A stretch of DNA of 64,000 nt, from contig NC_057803.1 in the NCBI RefSeq assembly GCF_018294505.1, positions 684,573,881 through 684,637,880 of the forward strand, written 5' to 3'. The notes under the pieces are model-generated. The model was not told the origin of the DNA. It worked only from the letters and a program-made list of their open reading frames with translations, and did not search any database. Shown in pieces: positions 25,501-37,570 of this stretch; position 1 is the first letter of the stretch; each line of letters begins with the position of its first letter. The position numbers were made by a program, and so were the translations under genes. This stretch comes from Triticum aestivum. Lineage: Eukaryota; Streptophyta; Magnoliopsida; Poales; Poaceae.

Positions 25501-26533
25501 AATGGGATACACTAGCACATCAAGGAGAACATTAGAAGCGGAGTGCTAAATGTCTCTCGGTCGATCATCCAGATTTTGTTTCCTTGGCCTCGCTAAGGTG
25601 AAATCTGAGAAGGTGTTATCTTCCTTTGCATCTGCATCATCCATCATTAGCCATCATGGTAGTATGTTGTGTTGTCAGCACCCTTGACACGGATGTTGAT
25701 AAAACCTTGATGATTATGGAAATGCTCAAGTTCTTGAGAGCACGCACAAGCGCTAGGTGTTATCATCGACACTAATTGGGATGCTCTCAGTTTCCTCGGC
25801 AATGCTATGATCTTTTCAAACAGCGAATTCACTCCCTATTGTTGGGTTCTTCCCCAGTTACCAGAATCATTCCCAGCATTTGCATTTTGTTCCCAGCTTG
25901 CACCGCCAATGTGCCATTCTACCATGGGTCTCTTCCACCTCCGGTGATAAGAAAATTCATCCATTACGTTGTCTTCAACAAGGTAATCCACATCATCCAA
26001 GTCCGAGTATGCCATTCTACAGACCCCCTCCAAACGATCATTGTGAATTGCCTTATGCTGGTATGAAGAGTTTCAATTATCTCTGAATCAAAAGTAATTC
26101 TTTTTGCCACTTAAGGTAATACTCTACGATCACCTTCCTCCAGGATGTTTTCGTCGTGGTATCATGGCAACTCAACTCTTCGCTACGTTGGCAATCGTTT
26201 ACCACCTTCTTAAGCGTGGAATCGTTGTCTACCTAGTGAACCTTCGTCATCTGTTCCACTCCATTTCTTCAAATCTGTGCTTTGTCTCCCAGCTCAAGAG
26301 ATGTTGCTATGTCTCATTCCGTGAGTTGTTCGATCTTCGAGAAGATCGACCCTTCTAGAGTCTCTTTCCCTCCAGGTCATGTTGGCAGGATTTCTCAGAG
26401 CAAGACGACAAGACAAAGATGGTGATCGAATCAACGCTTCTATGAAGTGCAACCTGGATCATGAAGATTATACTAGTTTGCGTTTCCCCTTCACTTTACC
26501 CTACGCCTGAATCTCGAGACGAGATTCTTGTTT
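22596..26533 (+). other. Interior of the LARD-like element, decayed chromovirus polyprotein region
   Basis: No ORF longer than about 100 codons is convincing. Reverse-transcriptase traces lie at 24180-24590. The far end (about 26505-26546) reads like the chromovirus 3' region, with CGAGACGAGATTCTTG before the purine-rich tract. Short open frames elsewhere (22927-23118, 23495-23758, 25776-26066) were not recognised and are probably chance. Confidence 0.6.
24180..24590 (+). pseudogene. Chromovirus reverse-transcriptase remnant
   Basis: Three short blocks appear in the correct order but different frames. PDRYVELVIKLV (about 24210-24246) resembles the pre-RT segment of Tekay/Del-type chromoviruses. 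DLSVGYRQIK (24462-24491) resembles the conserved DLRSGYHQIK motif. HYIFGLTNA (about 24551-24577) matches the SFGLTNAP motif. The order and approximate spacing suit a real RT broken by many frameshifts and stops. The catalytic YVDD block was not found. The resemblance is judged from family consensus known to me, not from a search. Confidence 0.65.
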
Positions 26534-26546
26534 AGTGGGGGTGAAT
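26534..26546 (+). promoter_or_regulatory. Polypurine tract of the LARD-like element
   Basis: AGTGGGGGTGAAT directly precedes the 3' LTR start TGTCACATCC. Confidence 0.75.
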
Positions 26547-29500
26547 TGTCACATCCCTAGCTTCTGGCATTGCTCTAGCCTAGCCTCATGTGTGCATCAT
26601 GTTTAAATTTTATGAAATTTGAAATGGGGATTGCTCAAACCCTAGCATTAAAGGAATTCACTAGGTTCACCTAATGAATACTTTCAAGTAAGTCCAAATG
26701 GCTTTCAAAAATGTTCATGATTTTTGACAAAGGTGAAAAACCTCTACCAAAAATGATGCCAATATTTTTGGGCCATTATGGATTTTTGAATAATCCTTAT
26801 TGTATTTGAATTGGGGCATTTAAATACTATTAATATTTTTAAATGATCCAACAATTCTGAAAATAGTTAAGGGCCTCTGTAATAATTCATTTAATGGCCA
26901 CAATTATTTGCAGGATTTATTAAAATGATTTGGGCTATAAACTAAATCAGAAACAAAACTACAGAAATAGAAAAGAGAAACAAAATAGAAAAAAAGGGGA
27001 GAGAGGCCACCTGGGCCACTTACCTGCTTACCTGCCCGGCCCAGCTCCCCCAGCGGCCCAGCCCACCTGGCCCCCTTCTCCTGTCTTCTTCCCGTGCCAG
27101 CGCACGAAGCAGCTGCGTGCTGGACGCACGCGCGCCGACGCCGGCCACCTCCTGCTTCGCCGTGGCAGCCTCCCCGACCCCCTCGCGACACCACGGAGAC
27201 GGCCTCGACCCCCCTCGACCGCCTCTTTCTCTCTGGACCCCCTCCTCCTCCTCTGTTCTCCCTCCCTCTCGTCACCGAACGCACCTGAGAGCGCCGCTCG
27301 CCGTAGCCATGGCCGCCGGGCCTCCCTCGCTCCCCCGACTAGCCCAGAGGCTCCGCCTCGACCCCCTCTTCCTCTCCACCAAGCCACGAGGCCCCGGACG
27401 CCTGCATCGCCGCCCACGTCGCCGTTCCCCTCCTCGGCCACCGGAGGTCGTCGCCGTCGATTCGCTGCACTCCGGCCGCCCCCGAGCCCACTAACCCTCC
27501 CTACAGCTCCGCGGTGAGCCTCCGTGCAGAACCCCTCTCTCTCCCCTCGCGTTTGCGAGCTCTAGGCCATAGCTCCGCCGCGGCCGAACTCCGGCCGCCG
27601 CTGACCTCGTCACCGCCGTCACTACAGCCGCTTGAGCTCGTCTCGGAGCGTGTCACCGCACTCAGGAAGCCACCAGGAGTCTAACGCCTATCCTAACTCG
27701 CCCTCCCGTGCACCACAGCGCCAGCCCCACACTCACCGAACTCCGGCGCCGCCGCGAGCTCTGTTCCGACGAGCTCCGTCGACCCCACGACCTCCCACTC
27801 GGTCCTCTGGATGCGCGGGAGCAAGGGCCATCCCCTGGTGCCCTCAGCGCGCCAAACTGACGCCCCTAGCGCAAGTCCAGCGTGCCCCGCCGTGTTCTGT
27901 GGTCACCGGCGACTCATCGCCGGCGTATCTGACGTGGCGTCGTCATTAGCGCTAATGACCCCACTAACTAACCCCCCAGAGCCACTGACAGCCGGGCCCC
28001 ACGGCCTAACTAACCGGCTAACTAAAATAGATTAAGTTTAATCTAATTGCAGTGGCCCCACGCGTCGGCGTTGACCTCGCTGACGTGGCCTTTGACCGGC
28101 CCCACATGTCTGTGACTCTAGCCAGCACTGTGTCACTGACGTGTGGCCCCCACATGTCAGGTTTGACCCGAGCCAGCCCAGTTGACTGCTGACGTCACAG
28201 TGACGTGGTGCTGACGCCATAATTCATTTTCTGGAATTATTCTAATTCTAAATATTCAGGAAATATCAGAAAATGCCCTAAACTTCAATAATTCATAGAA
28301 AATTAACCGTAACTCCAAATTAAATAATTTATATATGAAAAATTATCAGAAAAATTCAAGGAATCCATCTGTACCATTTTCATGCATGTTAGAATAACTT
28401 ATCACTACTGTTTAGAGCAAATGAAGTGAATGACATTTAAATAATCACATATGGAGTTTGAATTTGAATCTTGTATTCAAACCAACTTCATTTAATCTGT
28501 TGCTAGTTGCATTAGCCCAAAACACATTCATTTTGCCATGTCATGATCATGCATCATGTTGTGCATTGCATTGATTGTGTTCCTTTCTGTGTTGCCGGTA
28601 TTTGTCCCCTCTCGATAGACGTGATACCGATGATGTGATTGTTGACACTAATGAAGACCCAATGTTATCTTCAGAAGTGCCAGGCAAGCAAAACCCCCTT
28701 GTTCATTCCGATACAATCCTACTCTCTCGCTCCTGCTCTCTTTTACTGCATTAGGACAACAACGACATATCGTTACTTGCTGCGGTAGCTGAACCCATTT
28801 ATCCTCTGCATGACCTGTCATTCCACAGTAAATAGATGAAACCCACTAGCATGAGTAGGAGTTGTTTGAGCCCTGATGTGCCTACTCATTCATGTTTGTT
28901 TGTCATGCCTGCTACTGCTTAGAGTTGAGTCAGGTCTGATTCATCGGGGATGAATCAGAGGCGTGTGAACATGTCCTACTGTGTGAGAGCTAAGTGTGTG
29001 AACACGATTTGGTAAAGGTAGCGGTGAGAGGCCATGTAGGAGTACATGGTGGGTTGTCTCATTGCAGCCGTCCTCAGGAACTGAGTTCTGTGTTTGTGAT
29101 CCATGATTCAGCTACTACCATACATTGGGCCCTGAAATATGACCCCGCTCGACTTCTTATTCACCCTTGTCCTCTGTCCAGGAGTTGCAAGTAGTTTCTG
29201 GTGTTTGTAGTATGCTGGAGGCCGTGGACAGCGCTGACCGTAGGGGTGGGCTGTGATGCGGTAGGCACGTGGCCGGGTAACCCGGGCGCCCGTTTGGTGT
29301 CACGGAACCCTGTTCACATCGTTTGGGGCTGTGAGCGAAACTCCGGCCGGATCTCCTCATGGATGGAACCCGAATAGGCGATAAACCTGGACTAGAGACT
29401 TGAGTGTTTAGGTAGGTCGTGGTCTACACCCACGTCGGCTTTCGCTTGAAGTCTGCCGAGCACATGTCGTGTGCAGATGCTAAGTGGTGGAAACATGTAT

Positions 29501-30738
29501 GAAGAAGTACACCCCTGCAGGGTTAACATCATCTATTCGAATAGCCGTGTCCGCGGAAAAGGACTTCTGGGTTGCTTATATCAGTTCATAGACAAGTGAA
29601 AGTGGATACTCTAAAATACGCAAGATAAGCGTGAGTGCTATGGATGGCGTTCTCGTAGGGAGACGTGAGCGGATCCATAGTGGTGTATTGATATGGTGAA
29701 TATGTGGACTCGTGTGCGCCACCTCAAAAGAGTTACATTGCAGTCGTAGTTTAGGATAGCCACCGAGTCAAAGCTGGCTTGCTGCAGTTAAACCCCACCA
29801 CCCCTTTGTTGATAATGATGCATATGTAGATAGTTCTGATGTAAGTCTTGCTGGGTACATTTGTACTCACGTTTGCCTATTTTATGTTTTTGCAGAGAGA
29901 CTTCGGTCTCGCTAGTAGTTTCACGTGGACTTCGACGTTTAGCTTGATACCTCAGCTACGATCTTGTGCCCCGGCAGGATCTGATAGATAGTCAGGCTTC
30001 TCAGCCTTTTTCATTTATAGATGTCTGTACTCAGACATGATAGCTTCCGCTTGTGCTTTGATTTGTATGCTCTGAGTGTTGGGTCATGAGACCCATGTTT
30101 GTAATATCGCGCTCCTCGGAGCCTATTGAATAAAATACTTGAGTCGTAGAGTCATTTTGTGATGCCATGTTGGATTGCACATATCGAGCATATTGTGTGC
30201 ATGTTATTGAAATGCTTGGTATGTGTGGGATCTGACTATCTAGTTGTTTATCTTTAGTAGCCTCTCTTACCGGGAAATGTCTCCTAGTGTTACCGCTGAG
30301 CCATGGTAGCTTGCTACTGCTCTGGAACACTTAGGCTGGCCGGCATGTGTCCTTCTTCGTTCCTGTGTCTGTCCCTTCGGGGAAATGTCACGCTTTGAGT
30401 ACCGGAGTCCTGTTAGCCCGCTACAGCCCGGTTTACCGGAGTCCTGCTAGCCCAGTGCTACAGCCCGGACCCACTTGCTGATGACCGACACGTTCGAAGC
30501 TGGGTCATGGATGCCTGTCCCTGTAAGTCTGTGCCACTTTGGGTTTACGACTAGTCATGTCAGCCCGGGCTCTTTATCATATGGATGCTAGCGACACTAT
30601 CATATACGTGAGCCAAAAGGCGCAAACGGTCCTGGGCAAAGGTAAGGCGACACCCGTGGGAACACCGTGCGTGAGGCCGCAAAGTGATATGAAGTGTTAC
30701 TGGCTAGATCGATGTGACATCGAGTCGGGGTCCTGACA
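26547..30738 (+). repeat. 3' LTR of the LARD-like element
   Basis: 4192 bp, matching 18390-22579. Differences are not spread evenly but bunch at about 29118-29165, 29412-29510 and 30150-30205. Confidence 0.95.
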
Positions 30739-30743
30739 CCAAA

Positions 30744-30790
30744 ACAAGGGCAAAAGTGTTTGGAAAAGTAGATACGACGGAGACGTATCA
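30744..30790 (-). repeat. 3' LTR of the Sabrina-like element, remaining part
   Basis: These 47 bases complete the Sabrina LTR split at 18389. The junction ACGTATCA at the right end is the LTR terminus and borders the element's polypurine tract. Confidence 0.92.
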
Positions 30791-30804
30791 ACTCCCCCAA
30801 GCTT
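30791..30804 (-). promoter_or_regulatory. Polypurine tract of the Sabrina-like element
   Basis: The minus strand reads AAGCTTGGGGGAGT immediately before the 3' LTR. An identical 14-mer lies inside the element at 32794-32807. Confidence 0.8.
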
Positions 30805-32793
30805 AAACCCTTGCTTGTCCTCAAGCAATTCAGTTGACAAACTGAAAGAAAGAAAGAAAAACTTTTACAAACTCTGTTTGCTCTTGTTGTTGTAACTATG
30901 TCAAGCCAGTATTCAAGTTTTCAGCATAGATCATAACTAACCACATTTTCAATAATTCTCAGGTCTCATAATTACTCATATCAATAGTATAATCAACTAG
31001 CAAGCCATAATAATAAATCTCGGATGACAACACTTTCTTGAAACAATCATAATATGATATAACAAGATGGTATGTCGCTAGCCCTTTCTGAGACCGCAAA
31101 ACATAAATGCAGAGCACCTTTAAAGATCAAGGAATGACTAGACATTGTAATTCATGGTAAAAGAGATCCAATCATAGTCACACCCAACATAGATTAATAG
31201 TGATGAATGCAAATGACAGTTGTGCTCTCCAGCTAGTGCTTTTTAATAAGAGGGTGATGACTCAACATAAAAGTAAATGGATAGGCCCTTCGCAGAGGGA
31301 AGCAGGGATTTGTAGAGGTGCCAGAGCTCGGTTTTGAAATAGAGATAAATTGTATTTTGAGCGGTCTACTTCCATTGTCAATGTAACAACTAAGAGATGG
31401 CGATATCTTCCATGCTAAACACATTATAGGCGGTTCCCAAAGAGAATGGTAAAGTTTATACTCCCCCTCCACCAACAAGCATCAATCCATGACTTGCTCG
31501 AAACAACGAGTGTCTCCAACATACATCAGTTCCCAGGGGGGTTTTGTTTGCAATTAATTTTGATTTAGTTTGCATAAAGCATGGGACTGGGCATCCCGGT
31601 GACCAGCCATTTTCTCGTGAGTGAGGAGCGGAGTCCACTCCTCTTGAGAATAACCCGCCTAACACGGAAGATAAGGACAGCCTTGGTTGATACATGAGCT
31701 ATTCGAGCATACAAAACAGAATGTTTATTTGAAGGTTTAGAGTTTGGCACATACACATTTACTTGGAACGGCAGGTAGATACCGCATATAGGAAGGTATA
31801 GTGGACTCATCTGGAATAACTTTGGGGTTTAAGGGATTGGATGCACAAGCAGTATTCCAGCTTAGTACAAGTGAAGGCTAGCAAAAGACTGGGAAGCAAC
31901 CAACCAGAGAGCGACAACAACCATGTACATGCATTAAAATTAATAAACATTGGATGCAAGCATGAGTAGGATATAATCCACCATGAACATAAATATCGTG
32001 AAGGCTATGTTGATTTTGTTTCAACTACATGCGTGAACATGTGCCAAGTCAAGTCACTTAAATCATTCAAAGGAGGATACCACCCCATCATACCACATCA
32101 TAACCATCTCAATAGCATGTTGGCACGCAAGGTAAACCATTATAACTCATAGCTAATCAAGCATGGCACAAGCAACTATGATCTCTAATTGTCATTGCAA
32201 ACATGTTTATTCATAATAAGCTGAATCAAGAACGAGGGGCTCATCATATTTACAAAAACAAAAGAGCTCGAGTTCATACCAGCTTTTCTCATCTCAGTCA
32301 GCCCATCATATATCATCATAATTGCCTTTCACTTGCATGACCGAACGATGTGAATAATAATAAGAGTGCACGTGCATTGGACTAAGCTGGAATCTACGAG
32401 CATTCAATAAACAGGAGAAGACAAGGCAATATGGGCTCTGGGTTAATTCAACAATAATGCATATAAGAGCCACTTCAACAATTTAATTATGGTCTTCTCC
32501 TACTGACCCCCAAAGAAAAGAAAAGAAATAAAACTATTTACACGGGAAAGCTCCCAACAAGCAAAAGAAGAACGGGAAATATTTTTGGGTTTTCTTTTTA
32601 ATTATTACTACTACAGCAGAAAAATAAACTACTATTATTATATTTTTGTTTTTCTTAAGGTTTATCAAACACACAAGAAGAAAGCGGGAAAAAGAAAATA
32701 AACTAGCATCGATATTACAGTGAAAGAGTATGAGCACCGACATCTAGCAATGAGTGTGTGTGAACATAAATGTAATGTCGGTGAGAAATACAT
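30805..32793. other. Non-coding 3' region of the Sabrina-like element
   Basis: About 2 kb between the ATHILA-type ORF and the 3' polypurine tract. It is AT-rich and scattered with short frames, none recognised as a protein. No tandem array was seen. Confidence 0.55.
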
Positions 32794-32807
32794 ACTCCCC
32801 CAAGCTT
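32794..32807 (-). promoter_or_regulatory. Second, internal polypurine-tract-like copy
   Basis: The sequence ACTCCCCCAAGCTT (plus strand) repeats exactly the tract at 30791-30804. It lies 22 bp downstream, on the minus strand, of the ATHILA-type ORF stop. It could act as an internal priming site; this is inference. Confidence 0.5.
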
Positions 32808-32828
32808 AGGCTTTTGGCCTAAGTTGGT

Positions 32829-33881
32829 CTATTGCCAGGGATAGCCTCGCGGATACCCGTAAGTGTAACTGGGGTCGTACTGCAACAAAGAGTAGTTGGG
32901 ACCATACTGATGTGCAGCGGTTATTGCCTGCTGAGCTGCAGCGTGGAGTCGGGCTGCCTCCGCTCTCCTCTCATACTCATCTGCCTCCTCTCTGGTGATA
33001 GTGTATCTTCGTTTTGCCTGAGCATCAAAGAAGGCAGGAGCAAGGAGAGTAATACGGACAATGTGTCGTTTGTTAAAAATTAAACGATATAAGAGAGGTG
33101 ATTCAGGCCTCTCGACAAACTGGTGCAAAGCCATAGAGTTATAATCTAAAAAGGCAGGAGGCAACTCTGTATCACTCTCACGAATGTCTATCTCAAGAAA
33201 ATTAGCTAAGCGGGTTGCATAAATTCCTACAAAGAAATCTCCATTATGTCTATTATGATGCAACCTACGAGCTACAATGGCTCCCATATGATAAGATTGG
33301 TCTCCTAACACAGCACTCCTGAGAATGCTAAGGTCAGGGACACACATGTGACATGCTTCATCCTTAGCATTTATGCATGTACTGATGAAGAGAGCAAAAT
33401 AATGTATAGCAGGAAAGTGAATGCTCCCTATGGTAGCCTGCGTTATATCTCTGGATTCCCCTATAGTTATACTAGCAAGAAAGTTTCTAAATTTAGATTT
33501 AGGGGGATCCCTAATACTACCCCATGATGGAAGTTTGCAAGCAAGAGTGAAATCCTCTAGGTCCATGGTATAAGATTTGCCATAAAGATCAAACATGACT
33601 GAAGGAGAATTACGCGAAGATGAATACTCGAACCTCCTCACAAAGGAACTTGTGAGATCATGATACTAGGGGAATTTGTTAGCCTCAAAATCTTCAAGAC
33701 CGGCATTGCGCAAATATGCTTTGAATTCTTCTTTAATTCCCGCATGGTCCATAAAATTTTCCGACGGCCATTCGCAAGGCCGTATTGGAGCGTCTCTTGG
33801 TGGATCCTCGTTAGCATCATGCATAGCAATCCTGGGTCCTTGCTTCTTAGAGGAACCACCTTGGAACATCTTCCTAAGCAT
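32829..33881 (-). pseudogene. ATHILA ORF-1 type protein of the Sabrina-like element
   Basis: One frame runs from ATG at 33881 to the stop at 32829 (351 codons), broken only by a TAG at 33666-33668. It begins with a basic stretch and a DANEDPPRDAPIRPCEWPS motif, continues through a conserved central region (FDLYGKSYTMDLEDF; SIHFPAIHYFALF; MGAIVARRL; GIYATRLANF) and ends with an Ala/Tyr-rich tail. This pattern matches the plant 'Arabidopsis retrotransposon ORF-1' family (PF03078, ATHILA) as I know it. That family's function is unknown. In Athila-type elements it lies downstream of pol, but here it follows gag-protease after only about 0.8 kb because RT and integrase are missing. Confidence 0.8.
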
Positions 33882-34666
33882 AATGTCTTTCTCTAAAAAA
33901 TTCTGAAATTTTCAGTAACTTCAAACAAAAGTGAACCAACTTCAATAAAACTGATAGCAACTACTACTACAAGTGCCTAGAGCCTATATCAAGCATTAGA
34001 ACTACTTGGAACCATATAAATTTGACATGCAAGCTCAAGAACATGGTAACCTATGCAACACAAATTTTCAAAGAATAAAGCACTAGAACAAAAACTAGTT
34101 GGACCAATGGAGGAGTCACATACCAAGGAACAATCTCCCCAAGCAGTTTTGCGAGAGGTGTTTTGAGCAAGGAGATCGAAAATCACAGCAAAAGTGGCTG
34201 GAACTCATGCTTGAGTTGGTTTTTCGGGTTTGTGTGAGACAGAGGAAGAAGATGGTTGCTGGGATAAGTGGAGGAGGGCCCCCATGGGCCCACGAGGCAA
34301 GGGGCGCGCCCTAAGGGGGGGCGCCCACCACCCTCATGGCCAGGTGGCAGCTCCTCCCGCGGTAATTTTTGCACAGTAAATCCTCAAATATTCCCGAAAA
34401 ATCATATTAAATTGGCATGGCATTCTGAGGACTTTTATTTTCAGGATATTTTTATATTGCACGGATAAGCCAGGAAACAGACAGAAAAAATACTATTTTT
34501 ACTTTATTTCTACTAATTAACAGAAAGTATAGAGAGAGTACAGAAGTTTGTGCTTCTAGTTTCATCCATCTCATGCTCATCAAAAAGAATCCACTAACAA
34601 GGTTGATCAAGTCTTGTTAATAAACTCATTCCGATAATCATGAAACCGGAGAAATTTTGAATAACA
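33882..34666. other. Non-coding stretch replacing pol in the Sabrina-like element
   Basis: No RT or integrase motif is seen. It holds a GC-rich hairpin (34265-34350) resembling the one in the Sabrina LTRs, followed by AT-rich sequence also reminiscent of LTR sequence. It may be a rearranged LTR-derived piece brought in with the pol deletion. Confidence 0.5.
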
Positions 34667-37492
34667 CTAAGTTACCTCAACGGGGATATGCACATCCCCA
34701 ATAATAAGTATATCATATTTCTTTTTGACAGTAGGAAGAGGAAATTCAAAACCTCCAATTATAATCGATGGAATTTTTCCAATGGAGTTGATACTATGAA
34801 CTTGAGGTTGTTTCCTCGGAAAGTGTACCGTATGCTCATTACCATTAACATGAAAAGTGACATTGCCTTTGTTGCAATCAATAACAGCCCCTGCAGTATT
34901 AAGAAAAGATCTTCCAAGAATAATAGACATACTATCATCCTCGGGAATATCAAGAATAACAAAGTCCGTTAAAATAGTAACGTTTGCAACCACAACAGGC
35001 ACATCCTCACAGATACCGACAGGTATAGTAGTTGATTTATCAGCCATTTGCAAAGATATTTCAGTAGGTGTCAACTTATTCAAGTCAAGTCTACGATATA
35101 AAGAGAGAGGCATAACACTAACACCGGCTCCAAGATCACATAAAGCAGTTTTAATATAATTTCTTTTAATGGAGCAAGGTATAGTAGGTACTCCGGGGTC
35201 TCCAAGTTTCTTTGGTATTCCACCCTTAAAAGTATAATTAGCAAGCATGGTGGAAATTTCAGCTTCCGGTATCTTTCTTTTATTAGTAATGATATCCTTC
35301 AAATATTTAGCATAAGGATTTGTTTTGAGCACATCAGTTAATCGCATACGCAAAAAGATAGGCCTAATCATTTCAGCAAAGCGCTCAAAATCCTCATCAT
35401 CCTTTTTCTTGGATGGTTTCAGAGGAAAAGGCATGGGTTTCTGAACCCAAGGTTCCCTTTCTTTACCATGTTTCCTAGCAACAAAGTCTCTTTTATCATA
35501 ACATTAATTCTTTGATTGTGGGTTATCAAGATCAACAGCATGTTCAATTTCTACATCATTATCATTACTAGGTTGAGCATCATCATGAACATCATCATTA
35601 ATATTTTCATTAGGTTCGTGTTCATTACCAGATTGTGTTTCAGCATCAGACATAGAGATATCATTTGGATTATTAGGTGGTTCAGCAATAGGTTCACTAG
35701 AAGTTTGCATAGTTCTATCATTTTTCTTCTTCTTCTTTTTAGAAGAATTAGGAACACCAATATTATTTCTTTGAGAATCTTGCTCGATTCTCTTAGGGTG
35801 GCCTACAGGATACAAAGGTTCATGAGTCATTCTACCAGTTCTAGTAGCCACTCTAACATCATAATCACTTTTCTTACTATTCATTTCATCAAGCACTTCT
35901 TTTTGAGCCTTATGTACTTGTTCTACTTGAGTGGTAACCATAGAAGCATGTTTGCTAACAAGTTTAAGTTCACCTTTAATATTAGCCATATAATCACCCA
36001 AGCGTCTAATCATATAAGCATTTTCTTTTAATTGTCTACCAAAATAAGCATTGGAGTCGTCTTGCTTAAACATAAAGTTATCAAACTCATCCAAGCACTG
36101 ACTAGCAATTTTAGTAGGAGGGACTTTAGCTTTAGCATATCTATAGAGAGAATTTACCTTTACTACCTGTGCCGGGATATCAGGATCAGGAGGTTCTTCA
36201 GTAAATAAAGAATTGAGATCATATGTTTCTTCAACAGGTGGTATATTAAGACCATGTATTTCTTCAATAGGAGGTAAACTCTTAACATGTTCAGCTTTAA
36301 TACCTTTTTATTTCATAGATTTCTTTGCCTCTTGCATATCTTCGGGACTGAGGAATAGAACACCTCTCTTCTTCGGAGTTGGTTTAGGAATAGACTCAGT
36401 AATTGGAGCAGGAGCTGGCTCAGGAGCTGGCTCGGGAGGTGCCCAATTATTCTCATTTGTCAACATATTATTCAATAGAATTTCAGCTTCATCCGGTGTT
36501 CTTTCCCTGAAAAGAGAACCAGCACAACTATCTAGGTAATCTCTGGAAGCATCGGTTAGTCCATTATAAAAGATATCAAGTATTTCAGGTTTCTTAAGAG
36601 GATGATCAGGCAAAGCATTCAGTAACTTGAGAAGCCTCCCCCAAGCTTGTGGGGGACTCTCTTCTTTAATTTGCACGAACTTGTATATTTCCCTCAAAGC
36701 AGCTTGTTTCTTATGAGCAGGGAAATATTTAGCAGAGAAGTAATAAATCATATCCTGGGGACTACACACACAACCAGGATCAAGAGAATTAAACCATATC
36801 TTAGCATCACCCTTTAATGAGAACGGAAATATTTTGAGTATATAAAAGTAACGCGGTGTCTCATCATTAGTAAACAGGGAGGCTATATCATTTAACTTAG
36901 TAAGATGTGCCACAACAGTTTCAGATTCATAGCCATAAAACGGATCAGATTCAACCAAAGTAATTATATCAGGATCAACAGAGAATTCATAATCCTTATC
37001 AGGAACACATATAGGTGAAGTAGCAAAAGCAGAGTCGGGTTTCATTTTATCTCTAAGTGATTCTTTGTTCCATTTAACTAATAACCTCTTAAGCTCATAT
37101 CTATCCCTGCAAGCTAAAATAGCTAAAGAAGATTCTTTATCAAAAACATAACCCTCAGGAATAACAGGCATATTTTCATCATCACTATCATCATCGTATT
37201 CAGATTCAATAATTTCTTTTTCTCTAGCCCTAGCAATTTGTTCATCAAGAAATTCACCAAGGGGCACAGTAGTATCAAGCATAGAAGCAGTTTCATCATA
37301 AGTATCATGCATAGCAGAAGTGGCATCATCAATAACATGCGGCATATTGGAACGAATAGCAGAAGCAGGTTTAGGTGTCGCTAGCTTACTCATAACAGAA
37401 GGTGAATCAAGTGCAGAGCTAGATGGCAGTTCCTTACCTCCCCTCGTAGTTGAGGGATAAATTGTTGTCTTAGCGTCTTTCAAGTTCTTCAT
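34667..37492 (-). pseudogene. gag-pro: Gag-protease polyprotein of the Sabrina-like element
   Basis: A single frame runs from 37492 to 34667, interrupted by in-frame TAA codons at 36308-36310 and 35504-35506. The capsid-like gag region (about 36400-36900) shows KIWFNSLDPG, YYFSAKYFPAHK and PQAWGRLLKLLNALP, typical of Athila-type gag. The linker is lysine-rich and acidic. The retropepsin-like protease at the C-terminal end carries the active-site-like ALCDLGAGVSVMPLSLY and later ILGRSFLNTAGAVID. RT, RNase H and integrase do not follow. It would provide capsid and protease in trans only if the two stops were recent or read through. The nature of the domains is clear. Confidence 0.88.
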
Positions 37493-37541
37493 AGTGTCCA
37501 GCAGATATAAATCCCAAGTGACTCAAAGAATAGAGCTATGC

Positions 37542-37559
37542 TCCCCGGCAACAGCGCCA
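37542..37559 (-). promoter_or_regulatory. Primer-binding site of the Sabrina-like element
   Basis: The minus strand reads TGGCGCTGTTGCCGGGGA, 11 bases inside the 5' LTR. The motif TGGCGCCGTTGCCGGGGA is common in plant Athila-type elements; this copy has one difference. Confidence 0.82.
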
Positions 37560-37570
37560 TAAACTAGTCT

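Larger units (their letters stand above)
18390..30738 (+). mobile_element. LARD-like element with 4.19-kb LTRs and a decayed chromovirus interior
   Basis: A complete plus-strand insertion with LTRs 18390-22579 and 26547-30738. A primer site complementary to initiator-Met tRNA (TGGTATCAGAGC, 22584-22595) is present, and a purine-rich tract precedes the 3' LTR. Long LTRs around a roughly 4-kb interior without an intact ORF are the hallmarks of LARDs such as barley Sukkula, though this LTR is not the Sukkula sequence I remember. The interior is not unrelated filler, because it holds recognisable reverse-transcriptase fragments. Confidence 0.88.
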
